55,533 nucleotides of DNA from a virus: positions 1-55,533 of the IMG/VR virus record IMGVR_UViG_3300008448_000102; one strand, given 5' to 3'. The position numbers and the translations under genes were made by a program. Within the stretch, counting starts at the first letter, position 1, and the number at the start of each line of letters is the position of its first letter. This document shows positions 31,013-41,494 of the stretch, piece after piece. Under the pieces are notes generated by a model. It saw nothing but the letters and a program-made list of their open reading frames with translations. It was not told the DNA's origin and did no database searches.

Positions 31013-34000
31013 ATGAACGATAAGATTCAGAAACTATACGACCTCTATACTCAGAGTGGTCTACTTAACTCAACAGACTTAAATACGTTTGCGTCCGCAA
31101 CACCTGAGCAGCAGCAGAAACTGTACGACCTTGGTGTATCAAAGGGGCTATTCAAGTCCGTTGACTTTTCGACGTTCAGCACGGCGTTCCAAGTAAAAAA
31201 AAAAGACGAGGCCGTCCCCCCGGCAGAAGAAACAATCCCAAGCCCACAGCCACAGCAGGAGCAACCCGCCGCTATGGCATCTCCTTCGGGCGTTTCTTCA
31301 TCGGCATCTCCATCGGGCCTCCAAGAGTTTAAGGGCTTCAGTCCTGAGCAACTAAGTGGTATGAAAGCCTCCGCTCAGGAGGCACCCGAGGTGGCACGTA
31401 TGAGGGCTGAAATGCAAAAGCCTGAGAGAGAAAGGCAAGAGCAAGAGAGAGAAAAGAAGGAGGCCGCCTCATTTAAGGCGGCTACCGCATCAGAGGCTGA
31501 CTTTGCGAGTTCACTCGGTAAGGTCAACAAGGAACTCATAGACTTTGATGAGGACTACATTGCGCCTCAACTGAACTACATGTTCGGCACGTATGGCTTT
31601 AAGTTCAACCAAGCGTTACCCGGTCAGGAGGCTATTGAAGTCGTGGCTCCGAACGGTAAGAAGAAGACCATAGCCGTCGATACCTTCTCGGATAAGAAAG
31701 ACCTTGAGAGTTCAAATGAACTCAAGGCATTCATTAACGAGAATAAGCCAAAGATTGTATCAATGGCAAATCAGTACAGTCAATACGAGAGGAAATTCAA
31801 TAATGAGCAGGAGATAGCAAACTCCTTCAAGTCAATAAACGAGGAGGCTAATACTCTTGCGAAAGAGCAGAAGGATGTGGCGGCTCGATATGCCGCAGTA
31901 CAGAAGGAGATGGAGTACCTATCCACTCCCGCAGCCAAGGCTGCACCCGACTATCAACAGAGGCTTGCCAAGTTTAACACAGACTCTCAGGAGATAAACA
32001 ACAGCGTCAAGCAACTCTCCGCAAAGGAGTCTGATGTTATACTAAAGCAAAAGAAACTTGACAAGTCAGTTGGCTTGTACACAGAGATGAAATCCGAGCA
32101 GGGTGGAATCTTTGGTGCAATGTATAACGCAGCAGTAGGAAGCATTGGTGCATCATCAGCGGGGCGTGTTGGTTTATTCACAGACTTAGTTACGGCGATA
32201 GTCCCACTTGAATATCAAATGGGCGAGAATGCGTACCGCAAATCGTTTATAGAAAAGGCCATATCAAATGGCATAAGCGTCCCTCAAACACTTAGCAAAG
32301 AAAACTTCGACGCTTGGGTAGACAGATTAGATGAGGATGTCAGGGATAATATAGACTCAAAAATACTTGACGAGAATCGCAAGGGTATAAAGCAGGAGAT
32401 GCTTCCCGTAGTCAGAACAGGTCTCACTCAGATGATTGGTGACCAAGGGACTACCAAGGAATACATGGAGAAAAAGCAGGAGGAGTACATCGCGGGTGGC
32501 CTTATAGGTCTTGGCGGCTCTGCTCCTGCCATAGCATTGTCTATGGGTGCCGCCCCTGTTGGTATGGCTGAATTTTTCTTTTTGGGTATGGACGCCACCA
32601 TGCAGCAAATGAATGCTCCCGAGTTCAAAGACATCTCAGAAACAGAGAAGTATGCGGTGGCTGTACCCGTCGGCGTAGTCAACGCTGTATTGGAGGAGTT
32701 CGGGTTGAGAAATGTAATTGGCAAGTCGGGCGTTGTAAACAACTTGGTGACGAGGGCATTGAGCAAGTCTACCAAGACCACAACCGCCAAGTCTTTCAAG
32801 GAGTTGGTCGAGAATGAGGTAGAGAGCGACATAGCACGAGGTGTACTCACGTTTGCCGCTGCGGGATTAGCAGAGGCTGAGACGGGTGCAGCACAGGCGG
32901 CTGCCGAGATTGGTATTCAGGAGATATATAATACCGTCAAGGAGAAGAAATTGTTTCAGACCCCGAACTCAATGGGTGAGTTGATTGATGACGTACTCAA
33001 GTCGGGTGTGCAAGAGGCCGTAGGTGGCTTCGTTATGGGTATGCCGTCCGCTATTAGCACGGCATACAAGGACAACAACTATAATGGAGTAACCGACGAA
33101 CATATTGCGTTCTTCCAAGCATTTGCAAATGATGTGAATGTAAGGAACGCCTTCGATATTAAACTAAAGAATGACATCAACATCGGGAAGATTACAGCCG
33201 AACAGGCTCAGGAGAAACTCGACAACTATACTGCCGCCTCGGGATTGCTGAATACATTACCTGATGGATTGGATAATGCACAAAAGCGTAAGGCTCTTGG
33301 TCTTATCCAAGAAAGGAAGGGGTTAGAGAATCAGATTCAGAACAAAGATGAGGCACTAACCAAGAAACAGAGAACGAGGATTGCTGAGATAAACACAGAG
33401 TTGGAGGGGATAATGGAGATGACTCCCGCCCCCGCAGCGCCGACCATCTCCGAGGGCGAGAGGCTGATGCCCATCACGCCCGAGGCTCCCGCCGCTGAAG
33501 CGAAGCCGCTTACACGGACAGAGATAACGAACCCTGACCTGAAGGCGGTAATAGACGAGCGAGTCATGTTTTATGAGAACATGCTAAAGCGAGACGAGGA
33601 GTTTTACAATGAGCAAATGGCCGAGTGGAATAAGAAGGGATTACTTCAAAAAATGTTCGGCACATTGGCGGGCGCAAAGCCAAGTTACAAGGAGGCGGTT
33701 CGGCATGCTAAAGGAAAGTTAGAGCAACTCGAAAACAATCCCGAGGCTTACTTTCAGGAGACGCTTGATTTTTACATGGAGGATATGCCTGAAGTTCCGG
33801 CTGAACAGATGTATATGTACTCCGATAAAATAGGTGAGGAGACTGAAGATGGAGCGCGATACAGAACGAACTTAGTAAATTTATTAAAAACTTTTAAGGA
33901 GGAAAACGATGCCATTCAAAAGCAAGCAGCAGGTCAAGTACCTGTACAGCCAAGAGCCGGAGGTAGCCAAGAGGTGGCGCAAGGAGAACCCCAAGCAGGA

Positions 34001-37000
34001 CCTCAAGAAGTTACCCAAGAAGGTCAAGCCCAAGAAGGGGTAGTGTCTTCGAGGACACTCGAAGAGCAGGTGTCCGCCCTCGAGCAGATGATGACCGAGG
34101 AGGAGACCAATGACTTGATTGATGAGTTTGCATTGGCGGTGGACACCGTAGATGACGCACAGGCTGCTCTGTCCCGTGGCGACCTTGTCTATGTATTCGA
34201 TGAGACCACCGAGGCACCGACCTTGGTATCGGACGCCACCGTTCTTGCGGGGTATACACCCGACCGTATCGCCGTGGTTCCAAGGGAGAACTCCCCTATG
34301 GCACAGCAGCCGCAAGCGCAGCCACAGATGTCAGCCGTTGAGTTCATAATGGGTGGCATCGCCCCAACAGAGAATGTGGTGATTGGCTCCAACAAGGCCC
34401 AACTTGATTCGGTTAGGGCGCAGACAACTGACGCCACTAAGCGTCGTGTGTTGGATATGGTTGACAGCGGAGTGAAGGTACTCAAGGCGTTGTTCCCGAA
34501 TGTTGACATCGCCGTGCATACCACAGCCGAGTCTTACAATCAGGCTATGCGAAACCTTGGATATGGGACCGACTCCAAGGGGCGATTCTCCACAGTTTTG
34601 GATGCCGACGGAAAGGTTGCAGGTGGCCGTATAGATATTGACCTATCGAGTGCTGATGGTGTAACGGTAGCGCACGAGATTGCACACGCCGTGATGCTCA
34701 AGGCTTTCGGTGATAACCCTGCGCTATTCAAGACATTCAGGGGAAAGATTAGCAAGATACTTGCTGACTCTACTGTAAAGAAACTCAATGATTTCGCAGA
34801 CCAATACAACGAGAGCGAGTCGCATGAGGAGTTCTTGGTTCAACTTGCGGGGATGCTTACTGATAACGCTCAGGAGTTGGCACGTGTTGAGCCTACCACC
34901 ATTCAGAAGATTGCCGATGCCATCAACAGCATTGTGTCTACAATCACGGGAGGAAGGTTCGTTCCGTTCAAGGGCACGACCGACGTGAACCAACTCGTTG
35001 ACTTCTTGAATACAATCACGAGGTCTATCCGTGAGGGTGAGTTCTCTGATTTGATGAACCAAATTGAGGCTTACTCTACCGCCACACCAATCCCCGTTTC
35101 CGAGCCTGATAATTTCAACTCAAAGCAGTATAAGTCTAAGGCAAGCATTGGTAAGTATACAATACCAAAGGGGTCAGACCCTATACTAAAAACAGCAAAT
35201 TTACCTGTAAGGTCATTGTCTGACTTAGTAAAGCAGTACGGTGGTCGAGTTGCTATTATCACAAGTGATGCAACAGGTTATGGTGTTGATTCAGATGGAG
35301 CGCCAATCTTAGGTGGATTTGGATTTTGTGTTAATGCAAAGAATAACCAAGACAACATAGGATTTGCAAGTGTCAATGTTGGTACTGTAAGAACAACATA
35401 TACCCTTGCAGAAAAGGCTTATGGTAAGGGGAAGACGTTAGTCTTGGTAATGATACAGCCACCCCATACTACAATAAATAATTCTTATGGGGCCAAGTAT
35501 ATATTGAGAGGTCTTGTGGACTTAGCCAAAAAGTCTAAAAAAGATTTTGAGTCCGCAAAGGGTGGCATGGAAGACTTCATTAAAAAGTCAAAGGCTATTC
35601 AAAAAGAATTTAAGTCAGAGGATGGTAAGGCGAGAGCAAGTCAAAAAGAACTCATAAAGTTTATAGATAGCATAAACTCAAAAACAAACATTGACAGGGC
35701 GGTTCAGGACTTCTTGGCAATGACCACATTTACCATAAGAAAAGAATTGGGTCTTGGTATTCTGTTAGAAAGAGGAGATGTACGTATTTCTAAGGGTACA
35801 AACCCTGCTAAAGTAGCATTCAACGGGTTAGGATATAATATATTCAACTTCCTCAAGGAGTATGGAGACTCATCTATATTAGATGATAATATCATACTTG
35901 ATAATAAGGGTGGCCTTTTGGTCGGTGGATTTGAGTTAGATGTTTTGCCTAAAGAGCAAAGAGAAAAACTTATTCTTGATACTCAAAGCAAAGGGATAAA
36001 TCATCCTCTGTTTAATGCTAAACTCCCCGGAACAAATCACTTTGTATTAGATGGCTTGTATGATGTGCAGGAAAACTTTGGAAAGTATGCAAAGCCGGAC
36101 ACAATAATCTTATTAGAAAAAGAAATAGTAGATGCTTTAGTTAGAAAGTATTACCCAACCGATGAATACTATAACGCTGATGCCAAAAAAAGTTTTAATG
36201 CTCAAAGAAAGAAGGGTGTAGCGGAAAAGGATATACAGAGAGAGTATAAAGACTTAACGGCTGCTATCAAAAGTGAGTTTAAGTATAAATATCTTACAGG
36301 GATAAAGGGTGCATTAGCACCGAAAGAACCAAAACTCATAGCAAAAGTTTCCAAGGGGGAAGGATTTGTACCTAAAGAAGGTGCTGAAACTGAATTGGCT
36401 TCGGCTGCATTTACAGCAATCGGGAAATACGAAAAGGCTGACGCCAAGGATAAACCAAAACTAAAGTCCAAAGCGCAGGTAGCCGTTCATAAGGACACAG
36501 GCTTTGTGCCTGTTGGTTTTTGGGTCGAGCAACTCAAGGGAAAGACGGCATACCTTGATGAGGTAATTAAGCATGTATTAAAAGCACGTGAGGAACTCAA
36601 GGAGGGAAAGGTAAGGGAAAGAAAAGTAGTCAAGGCATATCTTATCACAATAGGCTCTGTACTTGCAAGAGGAGGTACTTACTCCGAATGGAAGAAGAAA
36701 ACAAATCAGGAGGTGAGCGATGTCTTCTTAGAGAAGGTGAATGGTAAGGACCACCTAAGACCTGAAGGGGTATCTGCCGCTTATCTTATCACTCCTGATG
36801 GAGAAAAATTAGTTGATGACATCATAAACGGAACAGCCACATTCGAGCAGATAAGGAAGATGTTTGAATATGTAGGCTTTGGTCTTGAAAACAAAAGGAC
36901 AAACTATGTTCTTGAAACCATGAAGAATGATGGCTTTAAGGCCATGACTGACTTATTCAACAAGAACAAGGGTTCTGACTTTAATGAACTATACAAGGGA

Positions 37001-40000
37001 GCAATAAAGAATTTTGCAGGAATAAGAGAAGGTAAGACAGGATTCTTCAATCAGTTTTTTGGTGTGACATCACGTGGTGTAATTGACGCCCGTGAACTTA
37101 ATGCTTGGGTTGCGGGTTCGATGGACCTCACTCCTGAGCAAAGGGCTAAGGTTGAGAAAGTTTCAAGAAGTAAGAAACTTGGAGAGCAATTACTTGGATA
37201 CATCGAGCAGGTTGGCATCGAGTTAGGATACCCGAAGGATTTGGCGGGATACATTGCACACCATGGGATATGGGATTCCATCGCCAAGTCTGTCACCACC
37301 CATCAGGGCGAGTATATGGTGGTCTCCAAGGCGCAGAAGGCAGCAGAGGGTGCAGAAAAGGAGAAGTACAAGGTCGTCATCGTATTCAAGAGCAAGTTCG
37401 GTGGGAGTAGGGCCAAGCCATACGAGTTCAATGACAAGAGACACTTCGATAATTGGTTCAAGAAGTATGGAGAAAAGTACGACATCAGGGAAATCTATGA
37501 GATGAACTCGAAGGCGCAACTATCAAAGTTGCGTGGTATGGAGCGCATCGTTGAACTCGGTCGTGCAAGTGGATTCTCGGACGAGGCCATCACCGTTGTT
37601 CTTCAAAAGAAGGGATACTCGCAGTCAGAAATAGACGAGGCGTTGAAGACCAAGAAGGCCGCATCAAAGGTTGTCGTCAATGAGACTTTCGTCGAAGGGT
37701 ACGACCGCATGATGGGCGAGGTTGATGGCATCATCGAGAAGGGCTTGAGGCGTGGCTCAACGCAGGAGCAGATACTCGACAATATCATCAACTACATCCA
37801 AGGCTCTAAGGCATACGAGAACGCCACCGATGTTCAGCGTGAGCAGTTGATTCGTGACGCACGTGCTGCGTTCGGCAAGAAGGAGAAGGCGGCACCGAAG
37901 GTTGAGCGCATCCTCGGTACACTCAAGGACGTGAAGAACGTCACCATGTCGGAGTACCAACTGCTCAAGAAGCAGATTAAGGACTACGCCAAGGGTGCGA
38001 AGGATGCTACCAAGGCATGGCGGTTGGCTTCAGAGTCGCTGACAAAAGACCTGCGGGAGTTGGTACGTGGCGGAAAGATAACGAGCAAGCAAGCCGTTGC
38101 CGTCCTGCGTAGGTTCTCGAAGGTCAACATGTTCGACCCGAACTCAATCGAGTCGTTTGTCAACTACATGACCAAGGTGTTCGAGAACGCCGACTATGCG
38201 GAGCGCATATCAGGTCTGAGAAAGAAACTGAAGTTGGCTAAGGATAGTGCGAGTCGTAAGATTGGTATTGCAGAGGGTCTTTACCCGATGCTGAACCGCA
38301 TGCTTCGCATTGACCCGACCCTCATACCTGACTCGGTGCTTGACACATACGCCGAGATTGTTGAGATGCTCGGCAAGCGTGATGCTGTGCTGAAGTTGCA
38401 GGACATCCAAGATGTGACAGAGAAGACCAAGACCGTACTCGATGCTGTGGATAGTGAACTATCTACATTGGAGACGCTGTCTGAAATCTTCGAGCAGTAT
38501 GCAGACAAGGTCGTTGACGAGAATGGTGCTATTCAGTTTGCTGACACGCTCGATGCGATGGTAAGCGACGGCACCATCACAAACGACGAGGCAAAGATTC
38601 TCAGGAAGTACAAGAATATAGTGATGCCACGCGCTGCAAAACCTGAGAAGACAGAGGAGCAGTTGAAAGAGGAGCGAGATGAAATGCTGAAGGCGTTGTC
38701 TTCGGTTGACATTGACGCTGAATCGCTGCCGACTCAGGACGAGCGTGACTTGGCTCGTGAGTTACAGAAACTCAAGGATAGCGATGCGGTTGAGGGACTG
38801 TCGAACAGTGAACTCGAGAAGTTGCTGCGCGTCATTGACAACATAAACAACGGGTATCTTCCTCACTACGCTCAGTTAATGAAGGAGAAACTCAATGCCA
38901 TCAATAACGAGAAGGCACTCGAGTCGTCGGTCAAGAAAGCGAAGCCGTTGCCTGTAACTAAACTGTATGCAAGACTGAAGAGCCTGTTCTACAAGAACTC
39001 CAAGGCCCTTGACCTTATGGTTCAGCGAAATCCGCTGTTCTATATCGACCAAGTCTTCGGTGACTTTAAGACCAAGGATATTTTCAACTCTATCTTAAAG
39101 CCAATCTCTGATGCAATGGGCGTCTTCAACTTATCCATTCAGCGGGTAGAGGACAAACTCAATGGCGCACTCGACGAGGTGGCGAAGTCGCATAAGAACG
39201 ACCCGAAGAAAACAAAGATGTCGTCATACAAGATGATGACGTACATGCTGCAACTTGAGTTCATGTCGAACCCTGACAGCGTTGGTGTCAATCCTGCATC
39301 TGAGTTCTTGAAGGCAACCATAAAGCATATCCGTGCTGAGAAGTCGCACCTTAGTGACATTGATGCCGACATGCTTCAGGAGATTCTTGATACGTACTCT
39401 GATTCGGATGGCAACATCGACTCAGAGAAACTATTTAAGTCATTCAATCCCGCAGAGAAGAAGGCACTCGATACCATTAAGGGTATCAACGTAGACATGC
39501 GTGATAAGGCTGTATTTACAGCACACATTATCCGTGGCGACAAACTCACTCCGCTGAACAACTACGTACACCACAACGTGCTGCATGAGTTTAGGCCCGA
39601 GGAAAACATATCGGGTGTTACATCGGCGGAGGAGTTCAATAATATGATGCAGCCGTCCACCCGTGGCAAGTCTCTCATATCAAGAACAAAGGGCGTGAAG
39701 CCATTAGATTTTAACGTGTTCTCAGCCACTCAGCGTGGAGCCAACTATGTGCTGATGGACTACTACCTGACCGAGCCTATCAGGACGGCAAGGAAGACCA
39801 TCAATGCCACCGAGAAGGCACTCGAAGGTGAGACGGGAATGAACAAGAATGATAGGGACACCTTCAATGCCATCCGTAATTCGTTCGAGGCTGCTGTAAG
39901 GAACACGCTAATGACGAGGTTCCATAACAATACGTTTGCTGACGAGGTTGTGAACTTTGTAACCAAGAACGGATACCGTGCCGTTCTCGCAAGTACAACA

Positions 40001-41494
40001 AGGTGGGTTGCTGAATTGACATCGAACATGGGCTTCATCATGTTTGCCGACCGTGCGTCGTGGCTCAATGGTATACAGAACTACATGGATGTGGTATCGT
40101 CACCGAACTCAATCGACATCCTTACCAACCTGAAGAGTTCTCAGTCTGCAAGGCTTTACCCATCTGACACATTATCGGGTCGAATGATTGACTCAAGCAT
40201 GATGAGCCAAGCAAGTGGCACACGTGGGGGTAGAACAAGGGGAGACATTGCAAATACAATGCAGCGCATCTACAACAACTCGCTGAAGAAGTATCAGAAC
40301 TTTGTTGAGACCACAGCCGATTCGCTTATCTCTACGCCTGATAAGATTATGATGAGGCCATATTGGTTTGGCTCGTTCGCTAAGGAGTTTAAGAGCATCA
40401 CGGGCAAGGAACCAAACTTTGACCTGATTGCAGAGAACAACGAGGCGTACATGACCGAGAACAAGGAGGCGCTCGAGCAAGCGAAGAAGACTGCCGACGA
40501 TAAGAGCGTACTTGCGGGTGCATCCGACAACCCATTTATGGGCATCCTCAAGGGTCAGATAACGCCCGACATGAACTCATTACTGAAGGCGTTCAATGTG
40601 TTCAACAACTACATGACACGCTTCCTTATCTACGAATACTCTACCGCAAGGACGGGCATCATGGCAGCCATTGGAAATGGAAGCATCACACGTAAGCAGG
40701 GTGCCGCACTTCTCGGTGGTGTAGCCACAAGGATGGTGGTATACTCACTGCTCACATCCACACTTAGCAACGCATTGGTCGGACTCTTTGTTGATGACGA
40801 GGACGAGGACGACGAGAAGTCCCTGTTGCAGAAGATGGGTCAGGCTATGGCGTCGGGTATGAGTGCCCTGCTGCTTGGCCGTGACTTTGGTAACGCCACA
40901 AGGGCGGTCATCAACTATGGTGTTGAGCGCATGAACGAGGAGTTCCTTACCGGACTGAGGAGTGGTGACTACGACCCATATAAGGACGCCATTGCATACT
41001 CAGCCTTTGCAAGCCAAAGCGACAATGCCACGCTTCAAGACTATGCCATCAATATGATGGGGCCGCTAACTCCAATAGCGAAGACCACGGCGTTGATTGT
41101 TAAGAAGGCTTCGGGTGAACCAAAGAAAGAGGCAGCAGCACGTGGACGTGAGCAGAAGGAGATTGAGGTTCGTATCCCGTTGGAGATTCTTGGTAACGTA
41201 GGCCTTGTTCCCCTGTACAAGGATGTACGCAAGGTAGTGATGGCCGACATTTACAAGGGCATGAAGAAGGAGTTGGGGAAGGGCGACTTCAAAAAACAAG
41301 AGCAGGAGGACATGAGCCGTGAGGACATGAAAAGATACTTCCCTCAAATGTATGAGCAGATGTATGGGAAGCGTTCTCCGAACTATAAAATGGAGCAGTC
41401 CATGAAAAAGTTTGACAAGAAGATGAACGACTTAGACAGGAGGATGAAGGACGAGATGTACAACTACACTCCAAAGAAAAAGGATAATGACTAA
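31013..41494 (+). CDS. Giant ejection/polyvalent-type protein with zincin domain (3493 aa)
   Basis: Probably packaged and ejected into the host. N-terminal ~60 residues: YDLYTQSGLLNSTDLNTF, then a degenerate second copy (LYDLGVSKGLFKSVDFSTF). Pro/Ser linker about 68-105. Helical region, with a hydrophobic segment about 494-530. Metalloprotease with HEIAH (His1221, Glu1222, His1225) and HEEF near 1271-1273 as third-ligand candidate. Residues about 1370-1830 form an A/T-rich segment with YGGRVAIITSDATGYG and ITIGSVLARGG-type blocks following (~1880). Long helical tracts about 2230-2750. A hydrophobic hairpin lies about 3227-3260, then an acidic DDEDEDDE patch and a basic end. The mosaic recalls phage 'polyvalent' proteins. 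No DxDxD RNA polymerase motif was found. The stop overlaps the convergent gene by 4 nt. Confidence 0.8.
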   Translation: MNDKIQKLYDLYTQSGLLNSTDLNTFASATPEQQQKLYDLGVSKGLFKSVDFSTFSTAFQVKKKDEAVPPAEETIPSPQPQQEQPAAMASPSGVSSSASPSGLQEFKGFSPEQLSGMKASAQEAPEVARMRAEMQKPERERQEQEREKKEAASFKAATASEADFASSLGKVNKELIDFDEDYIAPQLNYMFGTYGFKFNQALPGQEAIEVVAPNGKKKTIAVDTFSDKKDLESSNELKAFINENKPKIVSMANQYSQYERKFNNEQEIANSFKSINEEANTLAKEQKDVAARYAAVQKEMEYLSTPAAKAAPDYQQRLAKFNTDSQEINNSVKQLSAKESDVILKQKKLDKSVGLYTEMKSEQGGIFGAMYNAAVGSIGASSAGRVGLFTDLVTAIVPLEYQMGENAYRKSFIEKAISNGISVPQTLSKENFDAWVDRLDEDVRDNIDSKILDENRKGIKQEMLPVVRTGLTQMIGDQGTTKEYMEKKQEEYIAGGLIGLGGSAPAIALSMGAAPVGMAEFFFLGMDATMQQMNAPEFKDISETEKYAVAVPVGVVNAVLEEFGLRNVIGKSGVVNNLVTRALSKSTKTTTAKSFKELVENEVESDIARGVLTFAAAGLAEAETGAAQAAAEIGIQEIYNTVKEKKLFQTPNSMGELIDDVLKSGVQEAVGGFVMGMPSAISTAYKDNNYNGVTDEHIAFFQAFANDVNVRNAFDIKLKNDINIGKITAEQAQEKLDNYTAASGLLNTLPDGLDNAQKRKALGLIQERKGLENQIQNKDEALTKKQRTRIAEINTELEGIMEMTPAPAAPTISEGERLMPITPEAPAAEAKPLTRTEITNPDLKAVIDERVMFYENMLKRDEEFYNEQMAEWNKKGLLQKMFGTLAGAKPSYKEAVRHAKGKLEQLENNPEAYFQETLDFYMEDMPEVPAEQMYMYSDKIGEETEDGARYRTNLVNLLKTFKEENDAIQKQAAGQVPVQPRAGGSQEVAQGEPQAGPQEVTQEGQAQEGVVSSRTLEEQVSALEQMMTEEETNDLIDEFALAVDTVDDAQAALSRGDLVYVFDETTEAPTLVSDATVLAGYTPDRIAVVPRENSPMAQQPQAQPQMSAVEFIMGGIAPTENVVIGSNKAQLDSVRAQTTDATKRRVLDMVDSGVKVLKALFPNVDIAVHTTAESYNQAMRNLGYGTDSKGRFSTVLDADGKVAGGRIDIDLSSADGVTVAHEIAHAVMLKAFGDNPALFKTFRGKISKILADSTVKKLNDFADQYNESESHEEFLVQLAGMLTDNAQELARVEPTTIQKIADAINSIVSTITGGRFVPFKGTTDVNQLVDFLNTITRSIREGEFSDLMNQIEAYSTATPIPVSEPDNFNSKQYKSKASIGKYTIPKGSDPILKTANLPVRSLSDLVKQYGGRVAIITSDATGYGVDSDGAPILGGFGFCVNAKNNQDNIGFASVNVGTVRTTYTLAEKAYGKGKTLVLVMIQPPHTTINNSYGAKYILRGLVDLAKKSKKDFESAKGGMEDFIKKSKAIQKEFKSEDGKARASQKELIKFIDSINSKTNIDRAVQDFLAMTTFTIRKELGLGILLERGDVRISKGTNPAKVAFNGLGYNIFNFLKEYGDSSILDDNIILDNKGGLLVGGFELDVLPKEQREKLILDTQSKGINHPLFNAKLPGTNHFVLDGLYDVQENFGKYAKPDTIILLEKEIVDALVRKYYPTDEYYNADAKKSFNAQRKKGVAEKDIQREYKDLTAAIKSEFKYKYLTGIKGALAPKEPKLIAKVSKGEGFVPKEGAETELASAAFTAIGKYEKADAKDKPKLKSKAQVAVHKDTGFVPVGFWVEQLKGKTAYLDEVIKHVLKAREELKEGKVRERKVVKAYLITIGSVLARGGTYSEWKKKTNQEVSDVFLEKVNGKDHLRPEGVSAAYLITPDGEKLVDDIINGTATFEQIRKMFEYVGFGLENKRTNYVLETMKNDGFKAMTDLFNKNKGSDFNELYKGAIKNFAGIREGKTGFFNQFFGVTSRGVIDARELNAWVAGSMDLTPEQRAKVEKVSRSKKLGEQLLGYIEQVGIELGYPKDLAGYIAHHGIWDSIAKSVTTHQGEYMVVSKAQKAAEGAEKEKYKVVIVFKSKFGGSRAKPYEFNDKRHFDNWFKKYGEKYDIREIYEMNSKAQLSKLRGMERIVELGRASGFSDEAITVVLQKKGYSQSEIDEALKTKKAASKVVVNETFVEGYDRMMGEVDGIIEKGLRRGSTQEQILDNIINYIQGSKAYENATDVQREQLIRDARAAFGKKEKAAPKVERILGTLKDVKNVTMSEYQLLKKQIKDYAKGAKDATKAWRLASESLTKDLRELVRGGKITSKQAVAVLRRFSKVNMFDPNSIESFVNYMTKVFENADYAERISGLRKKLKLAKDSASRKIGIAEGLYPMLNRMLRIDPTLIPDSVLDTYAEIVEMLGKRDAVLKLQDIQDVTEKTKTVLDAVDSELSTLETLSEIFEQYADKVVDENGAIQFADTLDAMVSDGTITNDEAKILRKYKNIVMPRAAKPEKTEEQLKEERDEMLKALSSVDIDAESLPTQDERDLARELQKLKDSDAVEGLSNSELEKLLRVIDNINNGYLPHYAQLMKEKLNAINNEKALESSVKKAKPLPVTKLYARLKSLFYKNSKALDLMVQRNPLFYIDQVFGDFKTKDIFNSILKPISDAMGVFNLSIQRVEDKLNGALDEVAKSHKNDPKKTKMSSYKMMTYMLQLEFMSNPDSVGVNPASEFLKATIKHIRAEKSHLSDIDADMLQEILDTYSDSDGNIDSEKLFKSFNPAEKKALDTIKGINVDMRDKAVFTAHIIRGDKLTPLNNYVHHNVLHEFRPEENISGVTSAEEFNNMMQPSTRGKSLISRTKGVKPLDFNVFSATQRGANYVLMDYYLTEPIRTARKTINATEKALEGETGMNKNDRDTFNAIRNSFEAAVRNTLMTRFHNNTFADEVVNFVTKNGYRAVLASTTRWVAELTSNMGFIMFADRASWLNGIQNYMDVVSSPNSIDILTNLKSSQSARLYPSDTLSGRMIDSSMMSQASGTRGGRTRGDIANTMQRIYNNSLKKYQNFVETTADSLISTPDKIMMRPYWFGSFAKEFKSITGKEPNFDLIAENNEAYMTENKEALEQAKKTADDKSVLAGASDNPFMGILKGQITPDMNSLLKAFNVFNNYMTRFLIYEYSTARTGIMAAIGNGSITRKQGAALLGGVATRMVVYSLLTSTLSNALVGLFVDDEDEDDEKSLLQKMGQAMASGMSALLLGRDFGNATRAVINYGVERMNEEFLTGLRSGDYDPYKDAIAYSAFASQSDNATLQDYAINMMGPLTPIAKTTALIVKKASGEPKKEAAARGREQKEIEVRIPLEILGNVGLVPLYKDVRKVVMADIYKGMKKELGKGDFKKQEQEDMSREDMKRYFPQMYEQMYGKRSPNYKMEQSMKKFDKKMNDLDRRMKDEMYNYTPKKKDND
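34043..34058. repeat. Palindrome GTGTCYTYRARGACAC, copy 4
   Basis: GTGTCTTCGAGGACAC inside the giant gene at codons 1011-1016, read as GTG|TCT|TCG|AGG|ACA|C (V-S-S-R-T), a different frame from copies 1 and 2. It lies in a low-complexity linker before the protease domain. Confidence 0.85.

Noticed and set aside
31013-41494. Virion RNA polymerase in the giant protein
   Set aside because: Expected from crAss-like phages, but no DxDxD-type motif is visible. The acidic DDEDEDDE patch near residue 3264 is low-complexity charge, not an active site.
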